A stretch of DNA of 64,000 nt, from the NCBI GenBank assembly GCA_973895155.1, contig OZ316899.1, positions 6,386,001-6,450,000 of the forward strand, given 5' to 3'. The notes under the pieces were generated by a model. The model ran no database searches and was not told where the DNA came from. It was given only the letters and a program-made list of their open reading frames with translations. Source of the DNA: Marsupella aquatica. Lineage: Eukaryota > Marchantiophyta. Position numbers and translations under genes: made by a program. Positions 1 through 9,299 of this stretch are shown here, in pieces (within the stretch, counting starts at the first letter, position 1; the number at the start of each line of letters is the position of its first letter).

Positions 1-1543
1 AAGTAAATATTGTACACAATGCACGGTAATTATGATCGTAAACGTGTGCGCTGGAAGTCACCCAATCCTTGGTCATTCGTTTCATGACATCGAAGCTTAC
101 CCAGGCACCTTCAAGCATCCCTCCAGGTTGCATTTGCCGCAAAAGATCCACCCCTGACCCATGGCCTTTGGAAGTCATCTTAAATATGTGAGGTCTGTCT
201 TCTTGAGATCCTTGACCTGGAAGGATGTACCTCTGTAGAAAAGGCATGTTGATATTCTTTTGATACCAAACAAGAAAATCCAACTCTCCACGGCCTTTCT
301 GGTCCTGCCTCACACTCCTGAAAAGAGATACAAACTTCTGTGGAGTAGAAACTACCATTAGAGACTGGAAAATCTCTGTCTCTTCGATATCTTCAATCTC
401 ACCCAGGCTCTCACACAAAGACTGTACAAAAGATCCTGTCGCTACATTTTTAATCCCGGCAGGCATCCAAGTAGGATTGCCTTCCAATTTCTTTTTAATG
501 ACATCTTCAACTACCTTTTCCGCACTTCGGGAAAATACCTTACGACAAGGATGGTTGTGGGTGCCCACATGAATCGCAAGGCAAGACATGTGACTACAGG
601 TATCTGAGTCAAGCAGAACTTGAGGATACATATAAAACAGTCTTGCAGAGCATGCCTCTACACAAAAAGGGAGCTGTTGGCAATAATGACAAACAACTCC
701 ACCCTGGTCAATGAACGATCCAACACGGTGAGAGCCTCCAAGTTTTGGGGTACCAGCCCATGCCTTTGCATTCCTCCTCTTCTTTCGGCGGAAGTAGTCA
801 CAAGTTTTATTCCTGCACTCAATAAATCCAGTACAAGAGACTTTACCAAATTCCCAGTATTTCTTGGGCTGCACGTTTGCAGTGGTAGGAAATATTCTTG
901 TCCAGATGTAGCAATCCTTGGTTCGGTCCATGTCCCGTAGACGGGATCCTTTTGAAAGAATTCCCGACGATGGAGGCAACTCAAACACTATGTTTCCATT
1001 GTACTTCGGAGGCAAACAAGGTACTTGTTCATGCCGGAAGTTTCCAGCCAAAATGAACCTCGAAAGTTTGCTGGACCCAGTTGACTTGAGCAGCGCGTCC
1101 ATTGCACTTCTCCGGTATACAATATGGGATTGCGACAATGGCATCTCCTCTTTGACCAAGACCACGTCAGGCGCCGAAGGCTCCACAAAGGGGATCCTTG
1201 GTGGCTCCTCATCATCACTATCGGAAAGAGTAACTACATCCACCGGATCCCTCTGAGGGGATTGCCGATCTCCTTGATTTGGTTCCCGAACGACAATGGA
1301 GTAGTGCAACCCAGCATTAAGGTGCCAAAATCTCACCCCGTCATCGACATCAAAAAGTGCGACAGATTCGAAGTCATTGGCTTCCGTTCCCTCCTGAACG
1401 ATTGCCTCTATGTTATTCATGCGCAAATCAAACCTTCCACAAAGATAAACCTCACTTATTTGCCTGTACCTTTCGGCCACAGACACTGGAATGGAAACGA
1501 TGTCACCGGTGGACATACGGGTAACTACGACTGACTGAGACAT
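1..1543 (-). CDS. Zinc-finger DDE transposase-like protein, N-terminal 514 codons, open to the left edge
   Basis: Starting at the ATG at 1543-1541, this frame is open for 514 codons with no stop and leaves the window. An acidic stretch near residues 112-125 (VDVVTLSDSDDEE) looks like a SUMO-interacting motif. A Cys/His cluster at about residues 220-315 (C-x6-C-x4-C, later CHYC, then HVGTHNHP) is the arrangement of a WRKY/GCM1-type DNA-binding domain, common at the N-terminus of MULE/FAR1-like transposases. Near the left edge, HVYDHNYRALCTIF is where I expect the first catalytic Asp of an RNase H-fold DDE domain; the more complete relative at 20.9-21.2 kb continues to a GFMADN motif. Degenerate relatives lie at 18.8-28.6 kb and 36.8-37.2 kb. 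The lack of any stop suggests a young copy. Family placement is by motif reading only. The gene is divergent from the ParB-methyltransferase gene at 2.6 kb, 1.1 kb away. Confidence 0.7.
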   Translation of the reverse strand, partial: MSQSVVVTRMSTGDIVSIPVSVAERYRQISEVYLCGRFDLRMNNIEAIVQEGTEANDFESVALFDVDDGVRFWHLNAGLHYSIVVREPNQGDRQSPQRDPVDVVTLSDSDDEEPPRIPFVEPSAPDVVLVKEEMPLSQSHIVYRRSAMDALLKSTGSSKLSRFILAGNFRHEQVPCLPPKYNGNIVFELPPSSGILSKGSRLRDMDRTKDCYIWTRIFPTTANVQPKKYWEFGKVSCTGFIECRNKTCDYFRRKKRRNAKAWAGTPKLGGSHRVGSFIDQGGVVCHYCQQLPFCVEACSARLFYMYPQVLLDSDTCSHMSCLAIHVGTHNHPCRKVFSRSAEKVVEDVIKKKLEGNPTWMPAGIKNVATGSFVQSLCESLGEIEDIEETEIFQSLMVVSTPQKFVSLFRSVRQDQKGRGELDFLVWYQKNINMPFLQRYILPGQGSQEDRPHIFKMTSKGHGSGVDLLRQMQPGGMLEGAWVSFDVMKRMTKDWVTSSAHVYDHNYRALCTIFT

Positions 1544-2631
1544 CACAGAAGCCTCGGAAGCAAATGAGCGCTGGAAAATTATGAATCAAAATTCCAACGA
1601 CGAGGGCTGTTATCGATCCTGACTAATAGTTCCCTAAAGCCGTTATAATAAGACAATCCTCTGACACCATAAATGTATTTTGTCGTTATATCAACGTCAT
1701 TTACGATCAACGTCATTAACAATAAATGTCATTTAGGAAGAACCCTATTGTTCTAGAAATATCAGATGATGAATAGCGCCAGGCGCTATTAAAAACAATC
1801 CAAAAGTAGAGGCCCCTGAAGTGTCAATTTATGTGTAGCGCCTGGCGCTAATAATAACAATCCAAAAGTTTAGGGCCCGTCTAACGTCAATTTATGTGTA
1901 GCGCCAGGCGCTAATAAAAGCAAATGACATAAAACAAATTCCTAAAGGAGACTCTGGATGATTAGCGCTAATATTGATATCATTCATATTATGAATGTAT
2001 ACAATGGTAAAAATAGAAGTAGGGGCCTTCAAAAGGCTGAAAAAGCTTTGTTTTTTGCTAGCGTCGGGCGCTAGTTTTCTTTTGTATCAGAAATATGAGA
2101 AAACCAGATTTTGGGGAAAGTAATGGCGTATTAACGCCTCTTATGGCTCTATATTGAATTCCCAACTAACATAAAAATTGAAGATTTTAGCCCTTGGAAA
2201 TTACTAGCGCCGGGCGCTACTATTTGGTGAGTAAAAATGAATTCGATATATTCTCAGGTTTTCCTTTCAACGGTCATATTCAACGGTAACTATAGGTTGC
2301 GTGACCCTGAATACATCGATCCCCTTTGGTGTTGTCGAATAAGATAACGACATGTGTCACAGATCCAGGCCAGTGGTTCAGTTTCCTTAGCGTATATGTC
2401 ATGCTCTGTGCTCTAGATTCTTCTTATTTCCCATGTTAAGTACAGTACAATTGAAGCTGTTTGACGGGTTTTTGCCATTCGCGGTACGGAAAGAGCGCGG
2501 TGGTCATTAGTACTTCCTTCGCCCTTGTGCGAGCAATGGACCCTGCCTTATCCTCCTCTTAATGCTTTAGTGGAAACGGGCACAGAGAGGTCGTTCCCTC
2601 ACAAACATCTGAGTGCTCATTTTCAGGATTT
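1544..2631. promoter_or_regulatory. Divergent intergenic region with five palindromes
   Basis: This 1.1-kb AT-rich stretch lies between the divergent starts of the transposase-like gene and the ParB-methyltransferase gene, so it must hold both promoters. No clear TATA box can be assigned. It carries five copies of the 15-bp dyad TAGCGCC-N-GGCGCTA at 1774-1788, 1836-1850, 1899-1913, 2059-2073 and 2205-2219; four are perfect or have one base off. Related inverted bits such as CAACGGTCATATT/CAACGGTAAC at about 2267-2290 also occur. Confidence 0.5.
1796..1919. repeat. 62-bp tandem duplication carrying the palindrome
   Basis: Units 1796-1857 and 1858-1919 both begin CAATCCAAAAGT, share TCAATTTATGTG, and end in the palindrome plus CTAATAA. 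They differ by several substitutions, so the duplication is not recent. Each unit ends exactly in one TAGCGCC-N-GGCGCTA dyad. Confidence 0.75.
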
Positions 2632-4562
2632 GTGTATAGTCGTCGAGTGACTCGATCCACTGCTTCGCAAGATCTTGCAGCACAACCCGTTGTATCGTTC
2701 CCGAATAGCAAGAGAGGGAAGATGGATGATTCTGATTCGTTTGCTGTGGAGGACTTCGAAGAGACGTCGTTGACTGTTTATGATGTGATCTCCAAACATA
2801 TTATGTTGTTTGGAAAAGATTTCTGAGGACATGACAAGGATCCGCCAAGGATTCCAATGTGCCGACTACTTCATATGGAAGTAGTGCGGACATTACAGAA
2901 GGGAAGTCCTTCGATAGAGAAGCTGAAAGACTCCTTTCACAGCACAGGATACAATTCTAAGATCGACATGCTATTTTACGTCCAACCAACAGATTCCAAT
3001 GGAGAAGTCCAGATCTGCACGCCAGAGATTTGTGCTTCCTGGGATGCAATTTGGGTCGCAGAGAATGAAAAGTTTGAGGCGGAATGTGTTGCCGACCCTG
3101 ACTTCTCCGTCCTGCAAGATAAGATGTTTTTTGTGTTTGATGGAAACCATCGACTCTACGCATGGTCCATCGTCACGAAGGAGAATCCGGATGATGTGAA
3201 ATACCATCCTCACGTCCAGTGCACAATATTCAAGGGAGAAAAGGGGTCCTTGATCGAGATTGAGGCGGCAATGCACACTGTTAACCAGTAAGTGTCTCTT
3301 CCAATATATTTCTAATCTAATCTATGATCATAGTGTTTCACTAGCGTCGGGCGCTACTGACTCCCTCTCTCGTTTTCAGGCTTGGGCAGGCAGTGGTCGA
3401 ACCCTCTTGGATACTTGATGCAGACCGTATCAACCGAATTCTCTCGAATGAACTCAATTACTACAAGTCTATCATTGACGCTGCAAACTTCAAGAAGTTT
3501 GGGCAGATCATGCAGAAAACACGGAAGGGATCGTGGTATACAAAAAAAATGCCTCAAGAAGCACTTTTGTACATCTTGTGTGAGAATAAGATCAAGTCTT
3601 ATTCTCGACAGTTTAAGATGGATCTGGAACATGCTGCCGCTCAGGGTACACCTTGGTCTCCCGGAGAGATTTCAAAAAGACATGCAGCGATGATGAAGGA
3701 GGCAACAAAGGATTGGGCAATAAAGGTGTCAAAAATCACTCCTCTATTAAGCCCCGCTTTTGAGGATTTCATGCGGACATGTGCTGAGATGTACCCCCTC
3801 ACAGAGAAGAATAAGAGAGAGAAGAAGCCGGATGCAGTTGTCTGTACAATGGATCGAGCAAGATTGTTCACCACTGTCTTTGCCCTCGACCCCAAGCTGA
3901 GGAGTACCCTTCTGGTTGCCCATTGTACACCGGAGTTGAGGAAACAATTCTTCCATCCACAGAGCGTTAATGACGATCCAGTGAAGCAATGGTGCCATAC
4001 CTGGCAAACTTGGAACACTGTGGAGGGAATCGCCGTTGGTTTGCTGCAAACCTCCCTACGCCAGGTCAGTGATATAGTACCCGCCAATCGGTTGCAGGAG
4101 TGGGAGTGTGAGTCGATTGAATCGCTTATTGAAATAGTCTCAAATGACTTCAAGAAATTTGGGGACGCTGTGAAAGGCAAGTTTTTTAATACAATGTGGC
4201 CTTCCAAGTATCCCGACAAGGCTGACTACACCCTCAAGAATCAGAAGAGGGCCAAACGATACCTGTACCGTTTCTTCATGCATATGGAGATTGTGAAGCC
4301 AGATTACTTTTGGGCATACCCTGCTGCTTTCCAAAAGTGGATCGTTGTTCCCGAAGGAGACATACTGGCCGACGTGTATTCAATGTATCCCACTGAAGGG
4401 TGTCTTCCACCAAGGGAACTGTCAGAATGGGAGAGAATTCATTGTCCTTGGTATTTGGACACCGATAGATGGGACTCTCCATTCGGAGACATTGAGAAAG
4501 ACGCATTTCATAAGCTTTCAAAGTCTCAGGTCCCTCCCAAGTTTGTGTCTGACATGAAGTAG
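2632..4562 (+). CDS. ParB-like domain protein, first part of the ParB-methyltransferase gene, copy 1
   Basis: Reading starts at or before 2632; no ATG is obvious and an AG at about 2625 could be a splice acceptor. Exon 1 ends at 3287, intron 1 is 3288-3379 (GTAAGT...TTTTCAG), and exon 2 starts at 3380 in frame, giving VNQLGQAVVE across the junction. The N-terminal ~200 residues read as a ParB/sulfiredoxin-like fold: DPPRIP, a helix-rich middle, then FVFDGNHRLYAWSIV, which matches the DG(x)HR box of ParB-like domains. A 390-residue alpha-helical, Trp-rich region of unknown function follows and ends at TAG 4560-4562. An in-frame TGA at 2824-2826 interrupts the N-terminus, so this copy may be damaged or start after it. 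The related gene at 15.76 kb shares the intron 1 position and has a stop within two residues of the same place relative to the CPWY motif, so the terminal stop may be real. Confidence 0.7.
3342..3356. repeat. Palindrome in intron 1
   Basis: TAGCGTCGGGCGCTA, one mismatch from the perfect 15-bp dyad, lies inside the 92-bp intron 3288-3379, 23 bases before the acceptor. Confidence 0.8.
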
Positions 4563-4750
4563 GGAATTGAAGGTGATGTGAGCAAGTCGGCGGCAGAATT
4601 GCAATCGGTGTGCGAAACTACGGTTGTTCATGTTGATCGAAGTCGCAAACCCAGAGCCAAAGCAAAAACCAAAGCTGCGGCACCGAGTACCTCAACGCGG
4701 TCCGCCAAAAAACGTAAGTTGTCATTCAGCTTGTAGCTTCACATTTTGGT

Positions 4751-4824
4751 TAGCGCCAGGCGTTGCTATATGACTATGTCTATTGGTTTGTTTTTTCAAT
4801 TGGTTTGGACAGCGCCTGGCGCTA
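4751..4824. repeat. Two palindromes in intron 2
   Basis: TAGCGCCAGGCGTTG (4751-4765) and CAGCGCCTGGCGCTA (4810-4824) lie 45 bases apart inside intron 4714-4863. Confidence 0.75.
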
Positions 4825-5595
4825 TTATTCAGCATTGAATAAATTATGCTGTTTTTCCTTTAGGTGGGAGAAAGTCTGACGCTGCAACCGATGAAACAAA
4901 AGTAGATGCCACTCCGGAGCCTTCCGAAGCCAATACTGGTGCCCAGTCAGACCCAGTAACTCCAATTGACAAAGCGAAAGAGATTGTCCCTCTTGATGCA
5001 CCAGTACAAAGAAGAAAAAGAAAAGGGCAATTCAAGCAGGAGAATCTTCCAGAGATGATGCCGCTGGAACTGGTGTTCAGAGAGATGTGGGAACCTTCAA
5101 GAGCAAATCTTCTAGGCATTGCATGGTGGAAACAAGTATCCAAGAATTTATTGATACTACTTTCAACAAAGCAGCGAAACCAGATTGGGTGACTGATGCA
5201 GAGAAATGGGGAAAGGACTTAATCAAGTCGGGTTCCCGAGAAAAGGGAGTAATCAGAGGAGGAAAAGAAAGATCATTTGGTGTCAATGCAGGATTCATCT
5301 ATCTTCCTACTGGACTTAAACCTACGCTCATGGACCGTCGGGTTCCAAAGTGGAATGTACCAGACCACACAGTTCCCAATTATTTCTTCAAAGCGATGGA
5401 CCCTTTCCTTTCTGATGATGGCATGCTTGCGATCTTGTATTCTGATGACCATGACCAGGTCTCGCAAGTCATTTCAGCATGCTAGCAGTCCAAAAAGTTC
5501 CATTGTGTCAATTCAACAATGTCGTCATGTCTATGCCCATGTACAGAGAAAAGACCGATATTCAGGTACAGATCATTGCATCTCTTGTTTATTGT

Positions 5596-5610
5596 TAGCG
5601 CCCGACGCTA
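5596..5610. repeat. Palindrome in intron 3
   Basis: TAGCGCCCGACGCTA sits inside the inferred intron 5566-5686, between the SMPMY exon and the SAM-binding-motif exon. Confidence 0.75.
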
Positions 5611-6646
5611 ATTTAGTCTTTGCTGTTGTTCTCGAATCATTGCTCGTTGGTTGATAATTTGAGCCAAACGTGTGCGATGCGTGCAGGTATGTACCCTTAG
5701 GCTAGACATATTTTGTCGGACTTCTTCAAAAGGAAAGGTACCAAAGGATCCAAGGTTTAAGCCTCTATCAATAAGTGAAGATCCTTCAATCTCTAACTTG
5801 ATTGGGCTTCCAACCTTGAAGACAGATCATTTCCCGGAGTTGGATTTTGCTGGGAACGCCTGTCTTTCGGTTGGTTTCATGCAATCGGTGATAGAGCTTT
5901 TTACTCTTCCTGGAGATATTGTCCTTGACTGGACTGTAGGTTCAGGAAGCACATTCATTGCTGGTGATTTTTCTGGTCGTTTCGTGGTTGGGTTGGAAAA
6001 CAGGCGTGAGTTTGTTGAGACCGCATCAAGGGTTTTCTTAGAACTTCTTGATCCCAAGCATGTTCCGATATTGCCTCCTCCCGCGACCAATTTAAGTGGT
6101 CGCAAAAAGAAAGATAGGCTCCGATCTATTCTCAATTTTGATTCTGACGAAGAGGAAGGTACCTTTGGAGACGTCGGAGATGACACAGAGAAAACCCAGG
6201 AGGAAGATTCTTCGGAGAAGAGCGAAGACTCAGACGAGTAATGTTCTTCCAGTAAGCTTCTTTATCCTTTCAAGTGTTGTTGACAATTCTGGGTTCTTGC
6301 TCTCTTATCTCCTAAACTTATATTTTGATCCATTTTACTGGATCAGGTCAGAATGGAATCTGAGGAAGCATTTCCAACTCCGGAGGAGACTAGCTAGGAA
6401 TGTAATTGTCACTCCTAAGAAGCCGTTTGTTTTGCCCTCATACGCTGAAAATGCCGCTAGGAGGGTTGACAAAATTAGAACACTTTGTTGGGAAACAAAA
6501 GGTCTACGTCTTCAGAGGGGAGCAGACAGGAAGTTCATGAGGAACCCTTATATAGATGATGTTTCCCGAAGCAAGTACATTGATGACGAAGCCGAGTCCA
6601 CGGACAGATCTGAAAGCTCCGCATCAGAAACATCTTGTAGTTTATA

Positions 6647-7310
6647 GGTAGCAATGGGGTTTTCTTAGAATACGTCGTTTAATGTTTCAATATGTAAGCA
6701 TTTCGATGAATTGGCTGATTTTAAGCCCTTTCAACTTTTACTAGCACCAGGCGCTCCTCAAACATACTGTCTTTATTATATTTTTATTTCAGATTCTTGA
6801 AGTTTGAGTTGTGAAGACATGTGCTCAGGTGCAATATTGGCTAGCGCCGGGCGCTTCCCAATTTTCTAAAGGTTCTTGGGTGTGGATTCTTTCCGGGCTG
6901 TGGTTGCATAAATGTTTTGTTTTCCGTCTGATTTTGTTGTATTAGGTGAACTGGCGGGAACAGTCGTGGATCTTTGCAGCTAGATGTCTTCTAGAAAGAC
7001 CCTGATCGGGAGGAGGCTGGAATAGACAATGGTTGTCAACTGGGATTACTATAGTAGCTCCAGGCGCTACTGAAAGGTTTTGGTTAATTATAATTGACTT
7101 AAATAGCGTTCCGAGATCGAACATTTCATAACCCCCTTCATTAAATATCCTCCGAGAGTGCAATTGGTACAAATTATAGACTCTTCACAGCGCCCGGTGC
7201 TAGCAATAATCATGGAGAGTTCCTACCGCTACGAGTTTCTTATATTTACTCCTGTTTGTCTTTTAAAAAAACCTCACCTTTGGCGATATTTTTACCAGCG
7301 CCGGGTGCTA
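6647..7310. repeat. Gene-free stretch with five palindromes
   Basis: Downstream of the methyltransferase gene I see no coding sequence. Palindrome variants occur at 6742-6756, 6842-6856, 7055-7069, 7188-7202 and 7296-7310, each with one to three mismatches. The last belongs to the MITE-like repeat ending near 7434. Confidence 0.7.
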
Positions 7311-7436
7311 CCCGAATTTTTTTTCAAAAGTTTGAGACTAGAATTTTCCTATTACCAGTATTTTTGCCTGTTACCAGTTTCTGTTATGAATACCTGTTTC
7401 CTGTTTTCCTGCCTTTTGTAAACACCTCTATGGGAA
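7215..7436. mobile_element. MITE-like repeat, palindrome family, copy a (left end uncertain)
   Basis: A central palindrome (7296-7310) is flanked by T-rich DNA and by CCTATTACCAG, CCTGTTACCAG and CCTGTTTCCTG motifs. The right edge reads TTTTGTAAACACCTCTATGGG. The repeat at 15.8-16.1 kb ends with TTTGTAAATACCCCCTATG, and the one at 56.5-56.8 kb with GTGTAAAGCCTCCCTTTGGG. The shared layout (palindrome centre, CAGGAAAC/GTTTCCTG arms, C-rich edges) supports one non-autonomous family with inverted ends. The left end here is blurred. Confidence 0.5.
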
Positions 7437-7481
7437 AGAGTTCAAGACCCAGATGATCCATTACAAATTCTCCGATGTGGC

Positions 7482-9062
7482 ATGACCCATTTGTCTGCAT
7501 TGTCACAATTGCCATATTGGTCAGAGTTGCCCATTAATCACTTGTTAGATCCGATGCACATTGAGGGGAATGTGGGCAGATCATTGATTCGTCATCTATA
7601 TGGGGAAAAGAACCACAACTGGAGAGAAAGTTGTGAGGAGATGGGGATGCATGGTCTTCTTGGTTTTTGGCCATCTTTGGACCCCCTGGGTGACCCCCCC
7701 AACATCCATCCTCCTTGGGTTTTGAGTAGGGCAGAGCGCATTGAGTTTTGCAGACGTATCGGATCAGTGAGGTTTCCCACAGGTTATGGGGCAAATCTCC
7801 GGAAAGCATTTGGCGGAGATGATTCTCCAAAATGGCCATCTTACTTGAAAACACATGATTTTCATCGATCGCTTGAACATGTCATTCCAATTGCAATTAT
7901 TGGATTGGGTAGTGAGGAACTTCGTGATGCCCTTTGGTCATTGGGCAAGCTTTTGAGATGGGTATGTCAAAAGGAGGTACGAGAGGATGACATTGCCGCA
8001 ATGGAGACATTTGGAGTAGAGGTTGTGTGCAAGTTGGAGAAGGCACTCCCTCCCTCATTTTTTGATGGTCAGGTTCATTTTCTCATACATTTAGTGTGTG
8101 AGGTTGCAATTGCAGGTCCAGTGCATTGTCGATGGATGTATTGGGTAGAGCGTTATATGGGAGTGATGAAATTGTATGTCTCTAATTGCGCTAGGGTGGA
8201 AGGTAGCATTGCAGAGCATCGCCTTGGAGCAGAGAGTATGTTTTATTGTACAAACATAGTTGCCACACTAGATCCAAATGCTCCTAGGGGATGGATAGAT
8301 GAGGCGGCACGAGAGGCAGACTATGAGGATGATAGACTCACTGGGGCATCAAAAGAGCGTCTCTTAAGCTCAGCGGAGCATTTGCAACTCACAACATTTA
8401 TGTTGTACAACTCACCAGAGGTTGTAGGGGAGTGGACATCGTTTTATGAGGAGGAGAAGCAAAATAGTCAACGACCATGGATATTTCCTAAGTTTCACCC
8501 ATACATGAAGTCAAAGTTGTTAGAAGTGGATGCCTTGGTGGGTACAAGGGAGAGTGTATTGCATTATCTAGAGGTGACTGATAAGCTTCGTACCCTTGTT
8601 CATGGTCCACTACTTATAGTCACAACTCGGACTGCCATGTGGTCCAAGGGAAGACACTTTTGTGTGGAACGACTTGATGAGAAGAGGGCAGCTACACAAG
8701 ATTGTGGGGTCATGGGTTGGTTCACCCAAGATTCACAGAGCAGCACATTGGACAGGAATCCTATTCGGTCCACTATCGCTCATTATGGAAAGATTGAGGA
8801 GATCCTAACTGTGAAGTACCATGCACATACTACTTTGGAGGAAGTGGTATTGAAGTGCAAATGGTTCAAGATGAATCTTGTGGGCCACAATCGTACACGT
8901 GAAGATGATACATGCGGATTTACTCGGTTGAAGACAAGTGTTATCAGCTCAAATTGGAGGTCTTTAGATCCGTTTGCATTCCCACATCACCTTGAGCAAT
9001 GTTTTTACCTACCTTATCCGGATGACTCAAATTGGTCTATTGTGATGCCATATATCCCTTGA
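7482..9062 (+). CDS. CACTA (En/Spm) TNP2-type transposase, C-terminal half
   Basis: A 526-codon ORF. LLDPMHIEGNVGRSLI at the start matches the end of the TNP2 transposase domain (typically 'DVMHIEKN'). FFDGQVHFLIHLVCE...GPVHCRWMYWVERYMG (about residues 190-235) is the DUF4218 signature, and a DUF4216-like C-terminus follows (KCKWF, about residue 460, to a hydrophobic end). A full TNP2 protein usually has several hundred more residues upstream holding most of the catalytic core, so this is a 5'-truncated copy even though its remaining frame is clean. The start at 7482 is only the first Met of the surviving frame. A MITE-like repeat ends about 45 bp upstream and may mark the truncation point. 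Confidence 0.85.
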   Translation: MTHLSALSQLPYWSELPINHLLDPMHIEGNVGRSLIRHLYGEKNHNWRESCEEMGMHGLLGFWPSLDPLGDPPNIHPPWVLSRAERIEFCRRIGSVRFPTGYGANLRKAFGGDDSPKWPSYLKTHDFHRSLEHVIPIAIIGLGSEELRDALWSLGKLLRWVCQKEVREDDIAAMETFGVEVVCKLEKALPPSFFDGQVHFLIHLVCEVAIAGPVHCRWMYWVERYMGVMKLYVSNCARVEGSIAEHRLGAESMFYCTNIVATLDPNAPRGWIDEAAREADYEDDRLTGASKERLLSSAEHLQLTTFMLYNSPEVVGEWTSFYEEEKQNSQRPWIFPKFHPYMKSKLLEVDALVGTRESVLHYLEVTDKLRTLVHGPLLIVTTRTAMWSKGRHFCVERLDEKRAATQDCGVMGWFTQDSQSSTLDRNPIRSTIAHYGKIEEILTVKYHAHTTLEEVVLKCKWFKMNLVGHNRTREDDTCGFTRLKTSVISSNWRSLDPFAFPHHLEQCFYLPYPDDSNWSIVMPYIP

Positions 9063-9299
9063 TCACAATCCATAGTCCAGGATAGACCCAATGTAGTTGT
9101 AGTGGAAGATGATGACATCCCCTCCACCACTTAGCTAGTAAGCAGCAACTATAGCTAGCCCCCTACCATATTTGTGTTTATTTTCCCGACATTAAATATT
9201 TCTCGGCACTATATTTGTTTCTCAATGTCCACTCTTGCATAAAACATATTCCATAAAGTATCTCTAATACTTCTCTCAACCCCACTCGACTAAGAACCT

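Larger units (their letters stand above)
4563..6646 (+). pseudogene. N4/N6-type DNA methyltransferase part of the ParB-methyltransferase gene, copy 1
   Basis: Downstream of TAG 4560-4562 the frame stays open through a Lys/Arg-rich linker to a donor at 4714. Inferred introns are 4714-4863, 5566-5686 and about 6238-6350. The methyltransferase signature is ILDWTVGSGSTFIAG...GR...GLENR at about 5915-6010. It corresponds to the FxGxGxT SAM-binding motif plus the 'GR.. iGiE' strand of N6_N4_Mtase (PF01555-type) enzymes in the beta order, where the catalytic DPPY box comes first. The candidate DPPY position reads VVMSMPMYREK at about 5527-5550, a weak match. After it come an acidic Ser/Asp/Glu tail and a last exon (about 6351-6646) with KPFVLPSYAENAARR, also kept in copy 2. 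Frame breaks near 5020 (poly-A run) and near 5485 suggest decay or splicing I cannot resolve. Activity, and adenine versus cytosine as target, are unknown. Confidence 0.6.

Noticed and set aside
918-1534. Plus-strand ORFs opposite the left transposase
   Set aside because: They are antisense shadows of the long minus-strand frame, which has conserved zinc-finger motifs and relatives elsewhere.
5588-5625. Palindrome as a transcription terminator hairpin
   Set aside because: Plant nuclear genes do not use bacterial-type hairpin terminators, and the copies lie in introns and upstream regions as often as downstream.
2632-6646. Bacterial or phage contamination as the source of the ParB-methyltransferase gene
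   Set aside because: The gene has GT-AG introns conserved in position in a second copy and is embedded among plant transposons on the same sequence.
1774-7310. CRISPR array
   Set aside because: The repeated unit is a 15-bp dyad at irregular distances (about 45 to over 1000 bp), in introns and promoters; no regular spacers and no cas genes.
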